Assembly (NCBI RefSeq): GCF_028368935.1
Contig: NZ_JAQNDK010000004.1
Location: 248,001 to 312,000 of the forward strand
Length of the DNA stretch: 64,000 nt
Source of the DNA: Sorangium aterium
GTDB lineage: Bacteria; Myxococcota_A; Polyangia; Polyangiales; Polyangiaceae
Direction of reading: 5' to 3'
In this document: positions 17,065 through 26,372 of the stretch, one piece after another
How positions within the stretch are numbered: the stretch's first letter is position 1
Layout of the letters: every line of letters starts with the position of its first letter
Made by a program: the position numbers and the translations under genes
Notes under the pieces: generated by a model
Seen by the model: the letters and a program-made list of their open reading frames with translations, nothing else
What the model was told of the DNA's origin: nothing
Databases searched by the model: none

Positions 17065-20058
17065 CTACTGGAAGGTCACCGAGAGCGTCGGACGCCTCGC
17101 GGCATTGGCCACCTCGCTCGAGCAGATGCGCAGATCCTTGCCGGTCGCGGCGTTGGCGAGCACGAGGCCTTGATTGGCGGCGCTGCTCCGGACCCACCTC
17201 TGCACGCTGCCGGGGTCGAGCGCGATCGATTTGCGCTGATAGCCGCTGGCGTCGATGTTCAGGAACTGAAAGGTCGGCCCCTGCACGTCTCCCGAGCCGA
17301 TGCCCGGCGCGGTCCAGTTGCTGCCCGCGCCCCCGCTGGTGAAGCCGAGCGTCGCGGAGCTGTAGCTCCACGGCGTCTTCATGAAGTTGCCGTTCAGGGC
17401 TTGCGGCCCGACCCAGCTCTCGAAGGTCACGTCGAGCGTGGCGGCCGTCACCGTGGCGGTTGTGGGGATCTGCGAGACGTCGAAGCGAATGAGCGCCTTG
17501 GTGGTGTAGCTGCGCGTGTCGGCGAGGAGCACGTCGTTGGTCTTGTAGAGCGTGCCGACAGGGTTGCTGGACGAGTAATTCAAACTGGAGATGCTCAGAT
17601 CTTGCACGCCGGTGTAGCCATTGACGCCCTGCGTGAAGGTCAACGTCTGCGCTGTACCGCTGGGCGTCGTCGGCTGCGTCGGCTCGGTCGGCGTCGACGG
17701 CGTCGGCGGCGTCGGCTCGGTGGGCGGCGGCGGTGTGGTCGGCGTCGACGTCGGAGGCGTCGAGGAGCCCGCCGTGACAGCGCCGGTGGCGCTGACCTTG
17801 AAGCTCAAGGTCTTGCTGGCGCCCGACACCTGCAGCGCGCCGCCCGCGCTCACGCGGATGCGCCATTTTCCGCCGGAGGCGACGGCCGTGACCGCATATC
17901 CGGAGCTGGAGGGCGCAACGTCGACCAGCACGTGCTCGGCTGCCGTTTGCGAGACCAGGTACTCCGCGCTCGACACGGCGCCGGTCGCGGCCTGATCGGC
18001 CGAGAACAGCACGACCTGATTCTGCGGCGCCGAGAGCTCGACGCCCACCACGTTGCCGGCGATGACGTTGCCGTCCGCGGACGACAGCCGCGTTTGCTCG
18101 CCGAGCGCCGCGCCCGCCGAGACGACGGTCAGCCACTGCTGCGCCGCCGCGCGCACCGGAGCGTGCACCTCGAGCCGCGCCGTCGAAGCCGGCAGAGTCG
18201 TCGTCGTCGTGCTCGCGCTCCTCGGCAGCAGCGTGCGCACGCTTCCGACCAGCGTCGCACCCACCACGACGTCGAAGCGCTTCTGTGTCGCATCGGCGGT
18301 GGTCACCTGACGCGGCGCTACGGGCGTGTGAAAGCTCATCCACTGGTCGGCGCTGGCCTTCGCCACCGTCGTGCGGTCGAACAGCACGAAGCTGCCTGGA
18401 CGGAAGAACACCACGTCGCGCGTGAACTGCGAGACCGGCTTGACCGTGGCGCTGCCATACTGGTCTCCGAGGCCCGTGGCGCGCGCGCGCACGAACGCGC
18501 CGCGGTCCTCGTACCGCTCTACATGGGCGTTCGAATCGACCGGTGAGAGCGAATTTTGTCCGGGGTTGTACCGGTTCGTGGCGTCGTCGACGAAGAAGGT
18601 GTTGTGCAGCCGGCGCTGGCTCGTGCCGTAGCTGTCGTCGTTCACCAGGTTCTCGCAGGCGTTGCCGCAGTTTTGGGGCAACCAGCCGGTCGCGTTCATC
18701 AGTACCGGCTGATCGCCGACCACCACGCTCAGACCGCCGGCGTTGAACATCTGCTCACCGGAGTAGGCGGCGTTGATGTACGCGCCGCCGGACAGCGCCC
18801 CCCACACGGCCGTCTTGTCCCAGGACGAGCGCATGCCGACGTGGCCAGGGCCGGCCGCGAAGTGCGACAAGGCGCTCGACTGGTACCCGCTCCTGGCGGC
18901 GCCCGTATCGCCATACAAGAACTTGGACCACGGCGCCGAGTCGTCGCCTGCCGCCGCGATCACGTCGGCGGCGAAGCCGCGCGCGACGGCCGCCGAGGTG
19001 TCACCCTGCTGCTCGAGCATGGTCGCCAGACCGAGGAACAGCGCCGCAGAAGGACGCATGTCGATGCCCGCGCGAATCGTGCCCTGGTCGTCCATGTGCT
19101 TGAGCGAGGGCCACGTGAAGTACCGGGCATAGGTCGCCTCCTCGCGGGCCAGCGGCAGCTCCTTCCACCAGTCGAGGCCGGTCGCCGTCTTGGTCGCCCA
19201 CAGCGCCTCGACCATGTACAAGACGGCCCTGCTGCCGTAGCCCCAGCCCTCCGGCCAGCCTCCGCCGCCCATCATGCTCGTGAACTTCGGCTTCACGAGC
19301 TGTCCCCACATGCGCGTTGCGACGTCGCTCCAGTACACGCTGGCCTTGGCGTTCTCGCCCTCGGTCGCCAGCGCCGCCGCGGTCTTGGCCAGGTAGTAGC
19401 CGGCGAAGTAGTTGCCGATCGGGTCGTTCTTGATCAACCCGCTCTCGTCGTACCAATCGATCCACGCGTTCATCGAAGCGACCAGGCGCGTCTTGGTCGC
19501 GGCCGGCAGCGCCGGGTAGAGCCAGTCGTAGCCGAACGCCATACCGACCACGTAGTTTCGGATGCCGTAACCCTGGTCCGTCGACGGCTTCTGCCCCCCG
19601 GACGCGACCGGGGTGCTCATGGCCTCCAGCAGGCGAACGCCGGCCTCGCCGTAGCGAGCCTGCGCGGCCGTGTCGGTCGTCACGCGATAGCAGATGCCCA
19701 GCGCGCGCACGACCGGCGGATACTCGTCACCTTGATAGCCTTGCCCGACGTTCGGGTAGCCCGGGTAGGTACTGCCGCTCGGCGGGTGCATCGTGCCGGT
19801 CGTGTAATCGTCGCAGCGCTTCTTCAACGCCGTCCAAGCGGCGTCGCCAGCCGCGGCGCGCGCCTTCAGGCGCGCGATGACGGGGTCGGTCAAGATGAGC
19901 CGCGCGGCGGGGCGCGCTACCAGCATTTCCTCGCTCGCGCCCACGTCTTCTTCGGCCAGTTCAGCCGGTTCGTCCGAATCGGGGCCGCCCAGGCAGCCGA
20001 GCACGCCGGAGATTCCGGCCAAGAAGGTCAAGGCAAGGAAGCGGCTGATTTTACGCAT
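17065..20058 (-). CDS. Heparinase II/III-like lipoprotein with DNRLRE domain
   Basis: A 997-residue exported protein. The ATG at 20058 follows AAAGGAGACTCA and a signal ending GVLGC. Residues about 55-390 are an alpha/alpha toroid as in polysaccharide lyases (GYGIRNYVVGMAFGYDWLYP, GWPEGWGYGSRAVLYMVEALW). Residues about 400-650 form the heparinase-type beta sandwich (HVGMRSSWDKTAVWGALSGG, LHNTFFVDDATNRY, FVRARATG). A Thr/Pro linker (about 760-805) leads to a C-terminal DNRLRE domain (TKALIRFDVSQIP, VQRWVRSSAANQG). It probably cleaves an acidic polysaccharide. It is a different protein from the partial gene at 62971, which has a related N-terminal part. Confidence 0.8.
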   Translation of the reverse strand: MRKISRFLALTFLAGISGVLGCLGGPDSDEPAELAEEDVGASEEMLVARPAARLILTDPVIARLKARAAAGDAAWTALKKRCDDYTTGTMHPPSGSTYPGYPNVGQGYQGDEYPPVVRALGICYRVTTDTAAQARYGEAGVRLLEAMSTPVASGGQKPSTDQGYGIRNYVVGMAFGYDWLYPALPAATKTRLVASMNAWIDWYDESGLIKNDPIGNYFAGYYLAKTAAALATEGENAKASVYWSDVATRMWGQLVKPKFTSMMGGGGWPEGWGYGSRAVLYMVEALWATKTATGLDWWKELPLAREEATYARYFTWPSLKHMDDQGTIRAGIDMRPSAALFLGLATMLEQQGDTSAAVARGFAADVIAAAGDDSAPWSKFLYGDTGAARSGYQSSALSHFAAGPGHVGMRSSWDKTAVWGALSGGAYINAAYSGEQMFNAGGLSVVVGDQPVLMNATGWLPQNCGNACENLVNDDSYGTSQRRLHNTFFVDDATNRYNPGQNSLSPVDSNAHVERYEDRGAFVRARATGLGDQYGSATVKPVSQFTRDVVFFRPGSFVLFDRTTVAKASADQWMSFHTPVAPRQVTTADATQKRFDVVVGATLVGSVRTLLPRSASTTTTTLPASTARLEVHAPVRAAAQQWLTVVSAGAALGEQTRLSSADGNVIAGNVVGVELSAPQNQVVLFSADQAATGAVSSAEYLVSQTAAEHVLVDVAPSSSGYAVTAVASGGKWRIRVSAGGALQVSGASKTLSFKVSATGAVTAGSSTPPTSTPTTPPPPTEPTPPTPSTPTEPTQPTTPSGTAQTLTFTQGVNGYTGVQDLSISSLNYSSSNPVGTLYKTNDVLLADTRSYTTKALIRFDVSQIPTTATVTAATLDVTFESWVGPQALNGNFMKTPWSYSSATLGFTSGGAGSNWTAPGIGSGDVQGPTFQFLNIDASGYQRKSIALDPGSVQRWVRSSAANQGLVLANAATGKDLRICSSEVANAARRPTLSVTFQ

Positions 20059-21109
20059 TGAGTCTCCTTTGACTGAAGGCACACACGTGCCCCGTCGCAG
20101 ACTTGCTTCGTCTGTGGGGTTACCCGTTCAGCGACTGACTTCGAATCGGGGCCTGGGCGGCCCCTCCGCAGTCACGTCCTTATCGAGCGGCGCTCGACGA
20201 TCGACATCGCCACGAGCGCGGCGATGAGCTTCCCGGCGGCAAACGACCGCGACCCGAAGCCTCGAGAAATCGAATGCATGGCTTTTTCTCCCCCGGCGTC
20301 GTCGAACCGCTGTGGTGGACAGGACCGTGACGGGCGAAGGCACCAGGGGGCAGAAGAGGAGCCTCCCGCTGCATGCCTTCGCGCCGCGAACCATCGGTGC
20401 AGACCATCCAGCACCAGAGGGTGCGGATACCGGCGCTCTCGTACAACGACTTATTCTCGGATCGATACGTCCGGTCAAGACGAAACACTTTCGAAGATCA
20501 AACGACCGCCCAATTAGGTCGCATACTTCGGTCGTTCTTCACATCAAGGTTGCAAATTTCGATGCAGAGCTGACGTGATCAGCTCGCCCGCCGATGTGAA
20601 GTAAGGTGTAGAGAAGCGGTCGTTCGCTCGCTTGGATGTATGGATGTAGACGAAATCCGCAGAAATGTTGGTGAGCACCCAGCGTGACTTGGTTATCCAT
20701 GCCAGCGAACGATCTTTATTGGCCTGACCCCGCATTGGCTGGCTGGGCGGCGGCTCCCGCGACGCGATGGAAGTCGCGCGCTACGTTGGCGGCACCGCTA
20801 CGCCGCAAGCAAGGAGCCGCTCGCAGTCCTGATCGAGCGCTGCGCCGAGGGGTAGCTACCCGGGTCGCGGCTGGCCAGGGCCGCTGGAGCGCCGCTCGCC
20901 GTGACCTTCGTCGGTGGGCTGCTCGGTCTGGCGCCAGCACCGGAGGGGAGAGAGAGGTCGCGGCCGGCGTTCACTCCATGAAGCGCACCGATGCCCAACG
21001 GCGCCGGTCTCCGCCGGGCGGTCTCTGCTGGCGCAAGGGCATGGCTTCGGCATTCCAGCGACGCGCTCCTGACCTCGCGACAGCCTTCCGAGGAGCGAGC
21101 GCCTATCGG
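20059..21109. other. 1-kb spacer upstream of the heparinase-like gene
   Basis: No gene recognised. The segment 20440-20670 is clearly A/T-richer than its surroundings and is probably the promoter region of the heparinase-like gene. The right part (20700-21109) is high-GC with long open frames in several phases but no motif. Confidence 0.4.
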
Positions 21110-21302
21110 CTACAGGCTGCGTCGTGTGACGTCCTGCGCCGGAGGGACGCTCAGCCCTTCCCGCTCGTCGTCCCAGGCAACCGCGCTGATCTTCCAGCCG
21201 GCGGGCGTCTTGACCAGCTGCATGGACTTCGTGCCCCTCGCCTCGAAGCGCTGCCCTGAGAGCAGCCCGGACTTCCGGGGTGGGCCCCGGAGGACGCACC
21301 CG
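21110..21302 (-). pseudogene. NTF2/SnoaL-like (DUF4440 type) C-terminal remnant
   Basis: The minus strand, out of phase with the acylase, reads GQRFEARGTKSMQLVKTP, then AGWKISAVAWDDEREGL, then a stop at 21110. This is the typical last beta strand pair of small NTF2-like proteins (ARGTKxxQLVxTPxGWKISAxAWDDER). There is no start: the upstream sequence runs directly into the stop codon of the acylase gene. The rest of the gene was lost, probably when the acylase gene was joined here. Confidence 0.7.
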
Positions 21303-24284
21303 CTACGGCGCCTCGACCACCGTGCGCGACTCCTTCGCCTGGATCACGTCGGGGAGCAGGAACGGCACCAGGTGCGTCTGGTTCTTTCGCCAGAGCTCCG
21401 CCTGATCGCGGAAATGTGGGCTCTCGGCGTCCCATACATTGCCTCCGGGAATGGCGTTCCACGCCTTCGGCCCCGCCGGGTCGAGCTCCACGACGAGCCG
21501 TTGCGACGGGCCGTGGACGTACCGGAAATCCGGTGACTCGTCGAGCGCCCACGAGAGGCGGTAATCCGAGGAGTCCACCGCGAACTCGTCGCCGCCGCGC
21601 GGAAAGCCGCCGCTCCAGAGGGGATCGCTCGGCGGAGGGATGCTGAGGCTGCTGAAGAAGGGCACGAGCGCGTCGAGGGTGACCGTGTGAAAGGCGCCCC
21701 AGCGGGGCGCCGCAGCCCCGGAGCCGCCCTGTCGATCGAGCCAGGCGAGGGCGTCGAGCAGGGCGCGCAGCACGCGCTCATCCCTGGACTCGACCGCTGG
21801 CGTGCCCATGTCGTCCCACAGCGCGCTGTCCTGCACGGCCGGATCGAAGGTGGCGAGCTGCTCCCGATCGGCGGAGAACAGGTGGAGGAGCGCCTTCGCC
21901 GAGAGCTCCCGGGAGAACGACGAGAAGCCCATCTGGCCGAGCTCGTCGCCCAGCACCCGGCGCACCACCCGGACGAGCCAGAGGTTGAAGACCAAGGTCG
22001 CCTCCGAGGCGCGGGCGTCGAGCGCGCCGGGGCCATCGCCCTCGTCCACGAGCGGCATGGCGGTGTCGAGATCGATGCCGGCGGCCGCCTTGTAGTCCGC
22101 CTCCTTGCCCCAGCCGTCGAGGAGCGCCCGCAGGGCGGCGAGGCGCTGCGGGCCGTATGCGGCGTCCGCGACGATCGCGCTCAGATCGGGGTGAGTACCG
22201 GGCGTCGCGCGCTCCTCCTCGGCGCGGTCCATGGCGCGGAGCAGGTGAGGCACGAGCCTCGCGCCGAGCGCCGACTTGATGTCGCCCTGGATCGCCGCGC
22301 AATCCTCCGGCGACAGAGGTCCCTCGTGGGCGTCGATCCGCTCCTGGATGCGGCCCTCGCGAAACCCGATGTCGAAGCTGCAACCCAGGTACATGGGGGT
22401 ACCGTCGGGGAGCGCGCCGTTCGATGGATCGTTGTCCAGGGAGTCCCCGATGGGGTCGTTGTTCGCCGTGGCGATGTATCCCGCCGGCGGGTTCTTTGCC
22501 CGGGGGATGAGGTGCTCGGGGAGCGTCCCGGTCCACTCCGCGGTCCCGTCGCCGGGGAGCACCATGCAGGGGAGGACGCCCGTATAGGTGGCCGCGTCCC
22601 AGGCGAACGCCTCAGGAGACCGCGTCGGGATCGCCGCGTGCGTCGTCCAGAGGATGTCGCCCGCTGTGTCGCCCATCACCCAGTTCTGCGCGCCGACGCT
22701 GAATTTCGAGAGCGACTCCTGCGCGTCATCGACCGAGCGAGCGCGCAGCAGGCCGAAGATGGCCTCCAGCTCCTTCGTCGGCCCGAGCCCCGTCCAGCGG
22801 ACGCTGAGCGCCCCCACGGCCGGGTCCGGATCCACCACCGCGTGGTCGACGATGGTCGGCAGGAGCGGGCCGTGATGGGGCACGATCGGGACACGGTAGG
22901 TATAGGGCTCCCTGCCAGCGATCGCGATGACCTCCTCGACCGTCTGGAGGGGCACTGGATTGCCCTTGAAGAGCACGGCCTTGCCGTCGGGCGTGAGCTT
23001 CTCGGCATAGACATCGGTGACATCGTACATCGCGACCGTCGCTCCCCACCCGACGTGCTCGTTGTGGCCCAGGATGATCCCCGGAATCCCGGGGAAGGTG
23101 ACGCCCCCGACGTGAACATCGCGGCTCGCGTCCTTGCCCTCGGGCGCGGTGACATGGATCGAGACGGCATACCAGACGGCCGGCGCGCTCAGCGACAGGT
23201 GGGGATCGCTGGCCACGAGCGCGTGCCCCGTCGCGCTCCGGCTCGCGTGGATGGCCCAGTTGTTCGAGCCGAAGCCCTCCGGGGCGACCTTGCTCCTGGC
23301 GCGCTGGACCGCGCTCAGGTAGCCGGTCAGCGACGAAATGAGCTTCGCGCGGCCCGGCGCGGCGCGGCCCGGTCGTCGCGCGCGAGGCGCTCTCTTCGCC
23401 GCCTTGTCCTCCGCCTTCTGCGCCTTCTCCCGCGCCGGGGAGGCGGGGTAGCCGCTGCTGGTCACCGCGGGCTCGGAGGGGGCGAACCTCAAAAAGTCCC
23501 GCTCGAAGCCGGCGCGCTTCTGCGCGAGCGGATCGGCGCTGCTCGACGCGAACGTCGTCCGGGCGGCGTCGAAGAGCTGTTGCATGGTGATGTCCAGCTC
23601 GGCGTCGAACGACAGGAGGTAGCTCTGGAAGCGGCTGATCACGAGCGAGTCGACGCCGCTCCAGTCGGTGAACGCCTTGGCGGGTATCCCCGTCGCGCCT
23701 TCGGGGAGGCGGATGTCCCCGGAGCGGATCTTCCTGAACACCTGGGTCACCCCGTCCGCGTACGCGTCGAGCATCTGGCGGAGCTCCCCCTCGGGGAGCG
23801 CGTCGTACTGGGCCCTGGCGATCCGACCGAGCCCGACATGGCGGAGAGCGATGTCCTGATCGATGGTGGTTGGATCGAGGTCGCCGAAGAGCTCTGCGAG
23901 CCTCCCCTCGGCGGTGCGCCGCAAGATCTCGAGCTGAAGCGCGCGGTCGCGCGCCGTCAGATACCCTTCGACGCGCATCGCGTCCACGAGGTTTTCGGCA
24001 TAGATATGGGGCCTACCGTCCCTGTCCTGGACGACATCGACCGCAGAGAGCAGGCCGTCGATGGTGAGCCGCCCGTCGACGGGCAGATCCGGCCGATCGC
24101 CGAGTGGACCGAACGTCGCGGAGGGGGGCGGGCTGCCGTCGGGCGCGCCCGCGTCGGGCTCGCTGGGCGCGCCCGTGTCGGGCGCGCTGCTGCCGGGACC
24201 AGGGTCGTCCGAGCACCCGAGCATGCCCGTGAGCCCGGTGACCAAGGCGAGGACGCAGTGTGCCGAAGAGAATGACAGTCGCAT
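21303..24284 (-). CDS. Penicillin acylase family lipoprotein
   Basis: A 993-residue N-terminal-nucleophile amidohydrolase precursor. The ATG at 24284 follows AAGGAGCGTTC and opens a signal ending TGMLGC. The alpha-chain motif YLTARDRALQLEILRRTAEG is present. The new N-terminus of the beta chain would be Ser340 in FGSNNWAI, followed by GHALVASDPHLSLSAPAVWY with the conserved Asp-Pro-His-Leu. The GHNEHVGWGATV segment and the later FATANNDP-like Asn also fit. Such enzymes cleave amide bonds in beta-lactams, acyl-homoserine lactones or lipopeptides. In a predatory bacterium quorum quenching or antibiotic removal is plausible, but the substrate is not readable. The stop codon abuts an NTF2-like remnant. 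Confidence 0.9.
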   Translation of the reverse strand: MRLSFSSAHCVLALVTGLTGMLGCSDDPGPGSSAPDTGAPSEPDAGAPDGSPPPSATFGPLGDRPDLPVDGRLTIDGLLSAVDVVQDRDGRPHIYAENLVDAMRVEGYLTARDRALQLEILRRTAEGRLAELFGDLDPTTIDQDIALRHVGLGRIARAQYDALPEGELRQMLDAYADGVTQVFRKIRSGDIRLPEGATGIPAKAFTDWSGVDSLVISRFQSYLLSFDAELDITMQQLFDAARTTFASSSADPLAQKRAGFERDFLRFAPSEPAVTSSGYPASPAREKAQKAEDKAAKRAPRARRPGRAAPGRAKLISSLTGYLSAVQRARSKVAPEGFGSNNWAIHASRSATGHALVASDPHLSLSAPAVWYAVSIHVTAPEGKDASRDVHVGGVTFPGIPGIILGHNEHVGWGATVAMYDVTDVYAEKLTPDGKAVLFKGNPVPLQTVEEVIAIAGREPYTYRVPIVPHHGPLLPTIVDHAVVDPDPAVGALSVRWTGLGPTKELEAIFGLLRARSVDDAQESLSKFSVGAQNWVMGDTAGDILWTTHAAIPTRSPEAFAWDAATYTGVLPCMVLPGDGTAEWTGTLPEHLIPRAKNPPAGYIATANNDPIGDSLDNDPSNGALPDGTPMYLGCSFDIGFREGRIQERIDAHEGPLSPEDCAAIQGDIKSALGARLVPHLLRAMDRAEEERATPGTHPDLSAIVADAAYGPQRLAALRALLDGWGKEADYKAAAGIDLDTAMPLVDEGDGPGALDARASEATLVFNLWLVRVVRRVLGDELGQMGFSSFSRELSAKALLHLFSADREQLATFDPAVQDSALWDDMGTPAVESRDERVLRALLDALAWLDRQGGSGAAAPRWGAFHTVTLDALVPFFSSLSIPPPSDPLWSGGFPRGGDEFAVDSSDYRLSWALDESPDFRYVHGPSQRLVVELDPAGPKAWNAIPGGNVWDAESPHFRDQAELWRKNQTHLVPFLLPDVIQAKESRTVVEAP

Positions 24285-24541
24285 GAACGCTCCTTGATAG
24301 GATGGAAGCGAGCCACCCCGGCGGTGTCGTCGCGCGACGCGGTGGCCGGAACAGCACGTCGTCAAGCGAGGTAGGGTTCGTAGCTCCTTTCGCGGCAGCA
24401 TGGGCCAGGGCACGACCGGCAAGAGGGAGCGTGCCTTGGCGCCGTGTCTGGGCCAGCATGACACGCAGACGCCACCGCGGCCCGCGCCGGACCGCCCCCG
24501 CGCCGAGCTGTCTGAATCTTACCTTGGTCCCCCGGGTCGCC

Positions 24542-24775
24542 GAGGAGGCCAGCCGGCCCGAAGCGCTCGATCCCCACCAGCAGCGGAAAGAGGGCTCGAT
24601 CCAGGGAGATGCCCGCCTCCGCGAGCAGCGCCTGATCGCGCTGCGGCTGATTCACGAGCGCGATCAGGTCGCCCGCGGCTCCGTGGAGCACGCGGAGCTT
24701 CTCTTTTGTGATCCGTGTATTTTGCACAAATTTCCTTGACGCTTCGGAGAAGGCGATTATATGCATGTTACACAT
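24542..24775 (-). pseudogene. MarR-family regulator, N-terminal remnant
   Basis: Starting at the ATG at 24766 or 24775 the minus strand reads RITKEKLRVLHGAAGDLIAL, then LAEAGISLDRALFPLLVGIE, then RFGPAGLL. This matches the dimerisation and first helices of MarR proteins, but the winged helix that should follow (ELADxxGRDxTTVSRQ type) is absent. After about 24542 the frame continues as unrelated Gly/Arg-rich sequence to a stop at 24362. The fragment is therefore a truncated gene. Confidence 0.65.
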
Positions 24776-24777
24776 AT
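24759..24777. promoter_or_regulatory. Possible MarR operator
   Basis: ATATG and CATAT arms nine bases apart overlap the start of the MarR remnant, in an A/T-rich patch 85-100 bases before the haem/copper protein gene. If the fragment was autoregulated, this would be the site. Confidence 0.35.
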
Positions 24778-24861
24778 CTGAAACGCCGTCGAACAAAACG
24801 TGACTCCTTGCCAAGCGCCCGGACCCTCCGCTCGTGAAGGATCCGGCTGCCCGGAGGTCTC

Positions 24862-26337
24862 ATGCCTGCTTCAATACGTTCGCGCTCCGTCGCCCGAGCC
24901 TCGCTGTGCGCCCTCGCCCTCACCCTGCCAGGCGTCGCCTCGTTCACCGGCTGCTCCGGGGGCGACGAGCCCACGGAGCCCCAGGTTACCGGGAGCAGCC
25001 CCACCTTCCACAAAGACGTCGAGCCCATCCTGCAGAGGAGCTGCATGGGCTGCCACTCCGCGGGCAATATCGCGCCCTTCAGCCTTACCGCGTACGACGA
25101 CGCCAGGGCTGTCGCGGCGCTCATGGTCCAGACGACCAAGGCGGGCACGATGCCGCCCTTCGCCGTGCGTGACACGGACGAGTGCTCGACCCGTCACGCG
25201 TGGAAGGGCGACATCCGCCTCTCCGACGAGGAGATCAGCACGCTGGAGGCCTGGAGCAAGGCCGGCACCCCCAAGGGTGATCCGAAGGACGCGCCCGCCG
25301 CGTTCGCGCCGAAGAGCCCCGGCCTGCCGGGCATGACCCTCGAGGTTCATCCGAACGAGCCCTACGTCACCTCCGGTGAGCAGGACGAGTTCCGCTGCTT
25401 CATGATCGATCCCGGGCTCACCGAGGACCAGTACCTCAATGGTTTACAAATGGTGCCCGGCAACCACAAGGTCGTTCACCATGGGATAATCTCCATCGAT
25501 CCGGAGGGGAAGTCTGCGAGCCTGGCGGGCCCCGACGGAAGCTTTCCGTGTGGCGCCGGCGAGGTCCCGAATGGCGTGGAGATTGGATCGCTCCAGATGC
25601 TCACAGCCTGGGCTCCCGGCGCCGACCCGGTCGATCTGCCCGAGGGGGTGGGTCAGCTGATCCCGAAGGGGTCGCTCCTCATGATGCAGATCCACTACCA
25701 CCCCGCCGGCACGACGGCCGACCCGGACCTGACGCGCATCCAGCTCAGGCTCACCAAGGAGAAGCCGAAGTACGGCTTCCTGTACCACCTGATCGGCAAC
25801 TTCGATGATCCGGTCGGCCAGCTTGGCTTCGGGCTGCTGCCGGGTCCGGGCGACAAGAACGGCGTCGAGTTCCTGATCCCCGCGGACAGCAAGAGCCACG
25901 TCGAGACGGAGCAGCTCACGATCCCGGCCCCGGACTCGCCCGCAGCGCAAGAGATGCCGTTCCCGCCGGGCACGCGCATCTATGGCGACTTTCTGCACAT
26001 GCACTACCTGGGCTTCGACGAGAAGGTGACGGTCACGCGGGCGAACGGCTCACCCGATCAACCCAAGGAGGAGTGCCTGGCGCACGCGCCGAAGTGGGAG
26101 TTCTCCTGGCAGCGCTCGTATTCCTACGACGCGCCCATCGAGATGCTCCCGACGCTCGAGCCGGGCGATGTGCTCCAGATCCGGTGCACGTACAATAACT
26201 CGACGGAGAACCCGTACGTGGTCAAGGCGCTCAAGGAGGCGAATATGATCTCGACGATCGACGTGGCCTACGGCGAGGGGAGTACGTTCGACGAGATGTG
26301 CGTCGCCGGGCTCTCGCTCGTGTACCCGATGCCCTGA
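24862..26337 (+). CDS. Haem/copper type II monooxygenase-like lipoprotein
   Basis: A 491-residue exported protein. CGGAGGTCTC precedes the ATG; the lipobox Cys is residue 31 (SFTGC). Residues 45-140 look like a c-type cytochrome: FHKDVEPILQRSCMGCH with the haem site C61-x-x-C64-H65 and MPPF as candidate axial Met. The rest resembles the copper type II ascorbate-dependent monooxygenase fold (PHM/DBM): GNHKVVHHGI, LLMMQIHYHPAG and the HMHYLG pair supply the His ligands, and a C-terminal STFDEMCVAG gives the Met ligand. A haem domain fused to this fold suggests electron delivery by the cytochrome instead of ascorbate. The substrate is unknown. Confidence 0.85.
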   Translation: MPASIRSRSVARASLCALALTLPGVASFTGCSGGDEPTEPQVTGSSPTFHKDVEPILQRSCMGCHSAGNIAPFSLTAYDDARAVAALMVQTTKAGTMPPFAVRDTDECSTRHAWKGDIRLSDEEISTLEAWSKAGTPKGDPKDAPAAFAPKSPGLPGMTLEVHPNEPYVTSGEQDEFRCFMIDPGLTEDQYLNGLQMVPGNHKVVHHGIISIDPEGKSASLAGPDGSFPCGAGEVPNGVEIGSLQMLTAWAPGADPVDLPEGVGQLIPKGSLLMMQIHYHPAGTTADPDLTRIQLRLTKEKPKYGFLYHLIGNFDDPVGQLGFGLLPGPGDKNGVEFLIPADSKSHVETEQLTIPAPDSPAAQEMPFPPGTRIYGDFLHMHYLGFDEKVTVTRANGSPDQPKEECLAHAPKWEFSWQRSYSYDAPIEMLPTLEPGDVLQIRCTYNNSTENPYVVKALKEANMISTIDVAYGEGSTFDEMCVAGLSLVYPMP

Positions 26338-26372
26338 GTCGTCGCTGGCCATGGGGCGGCCCCGATCGCGGA

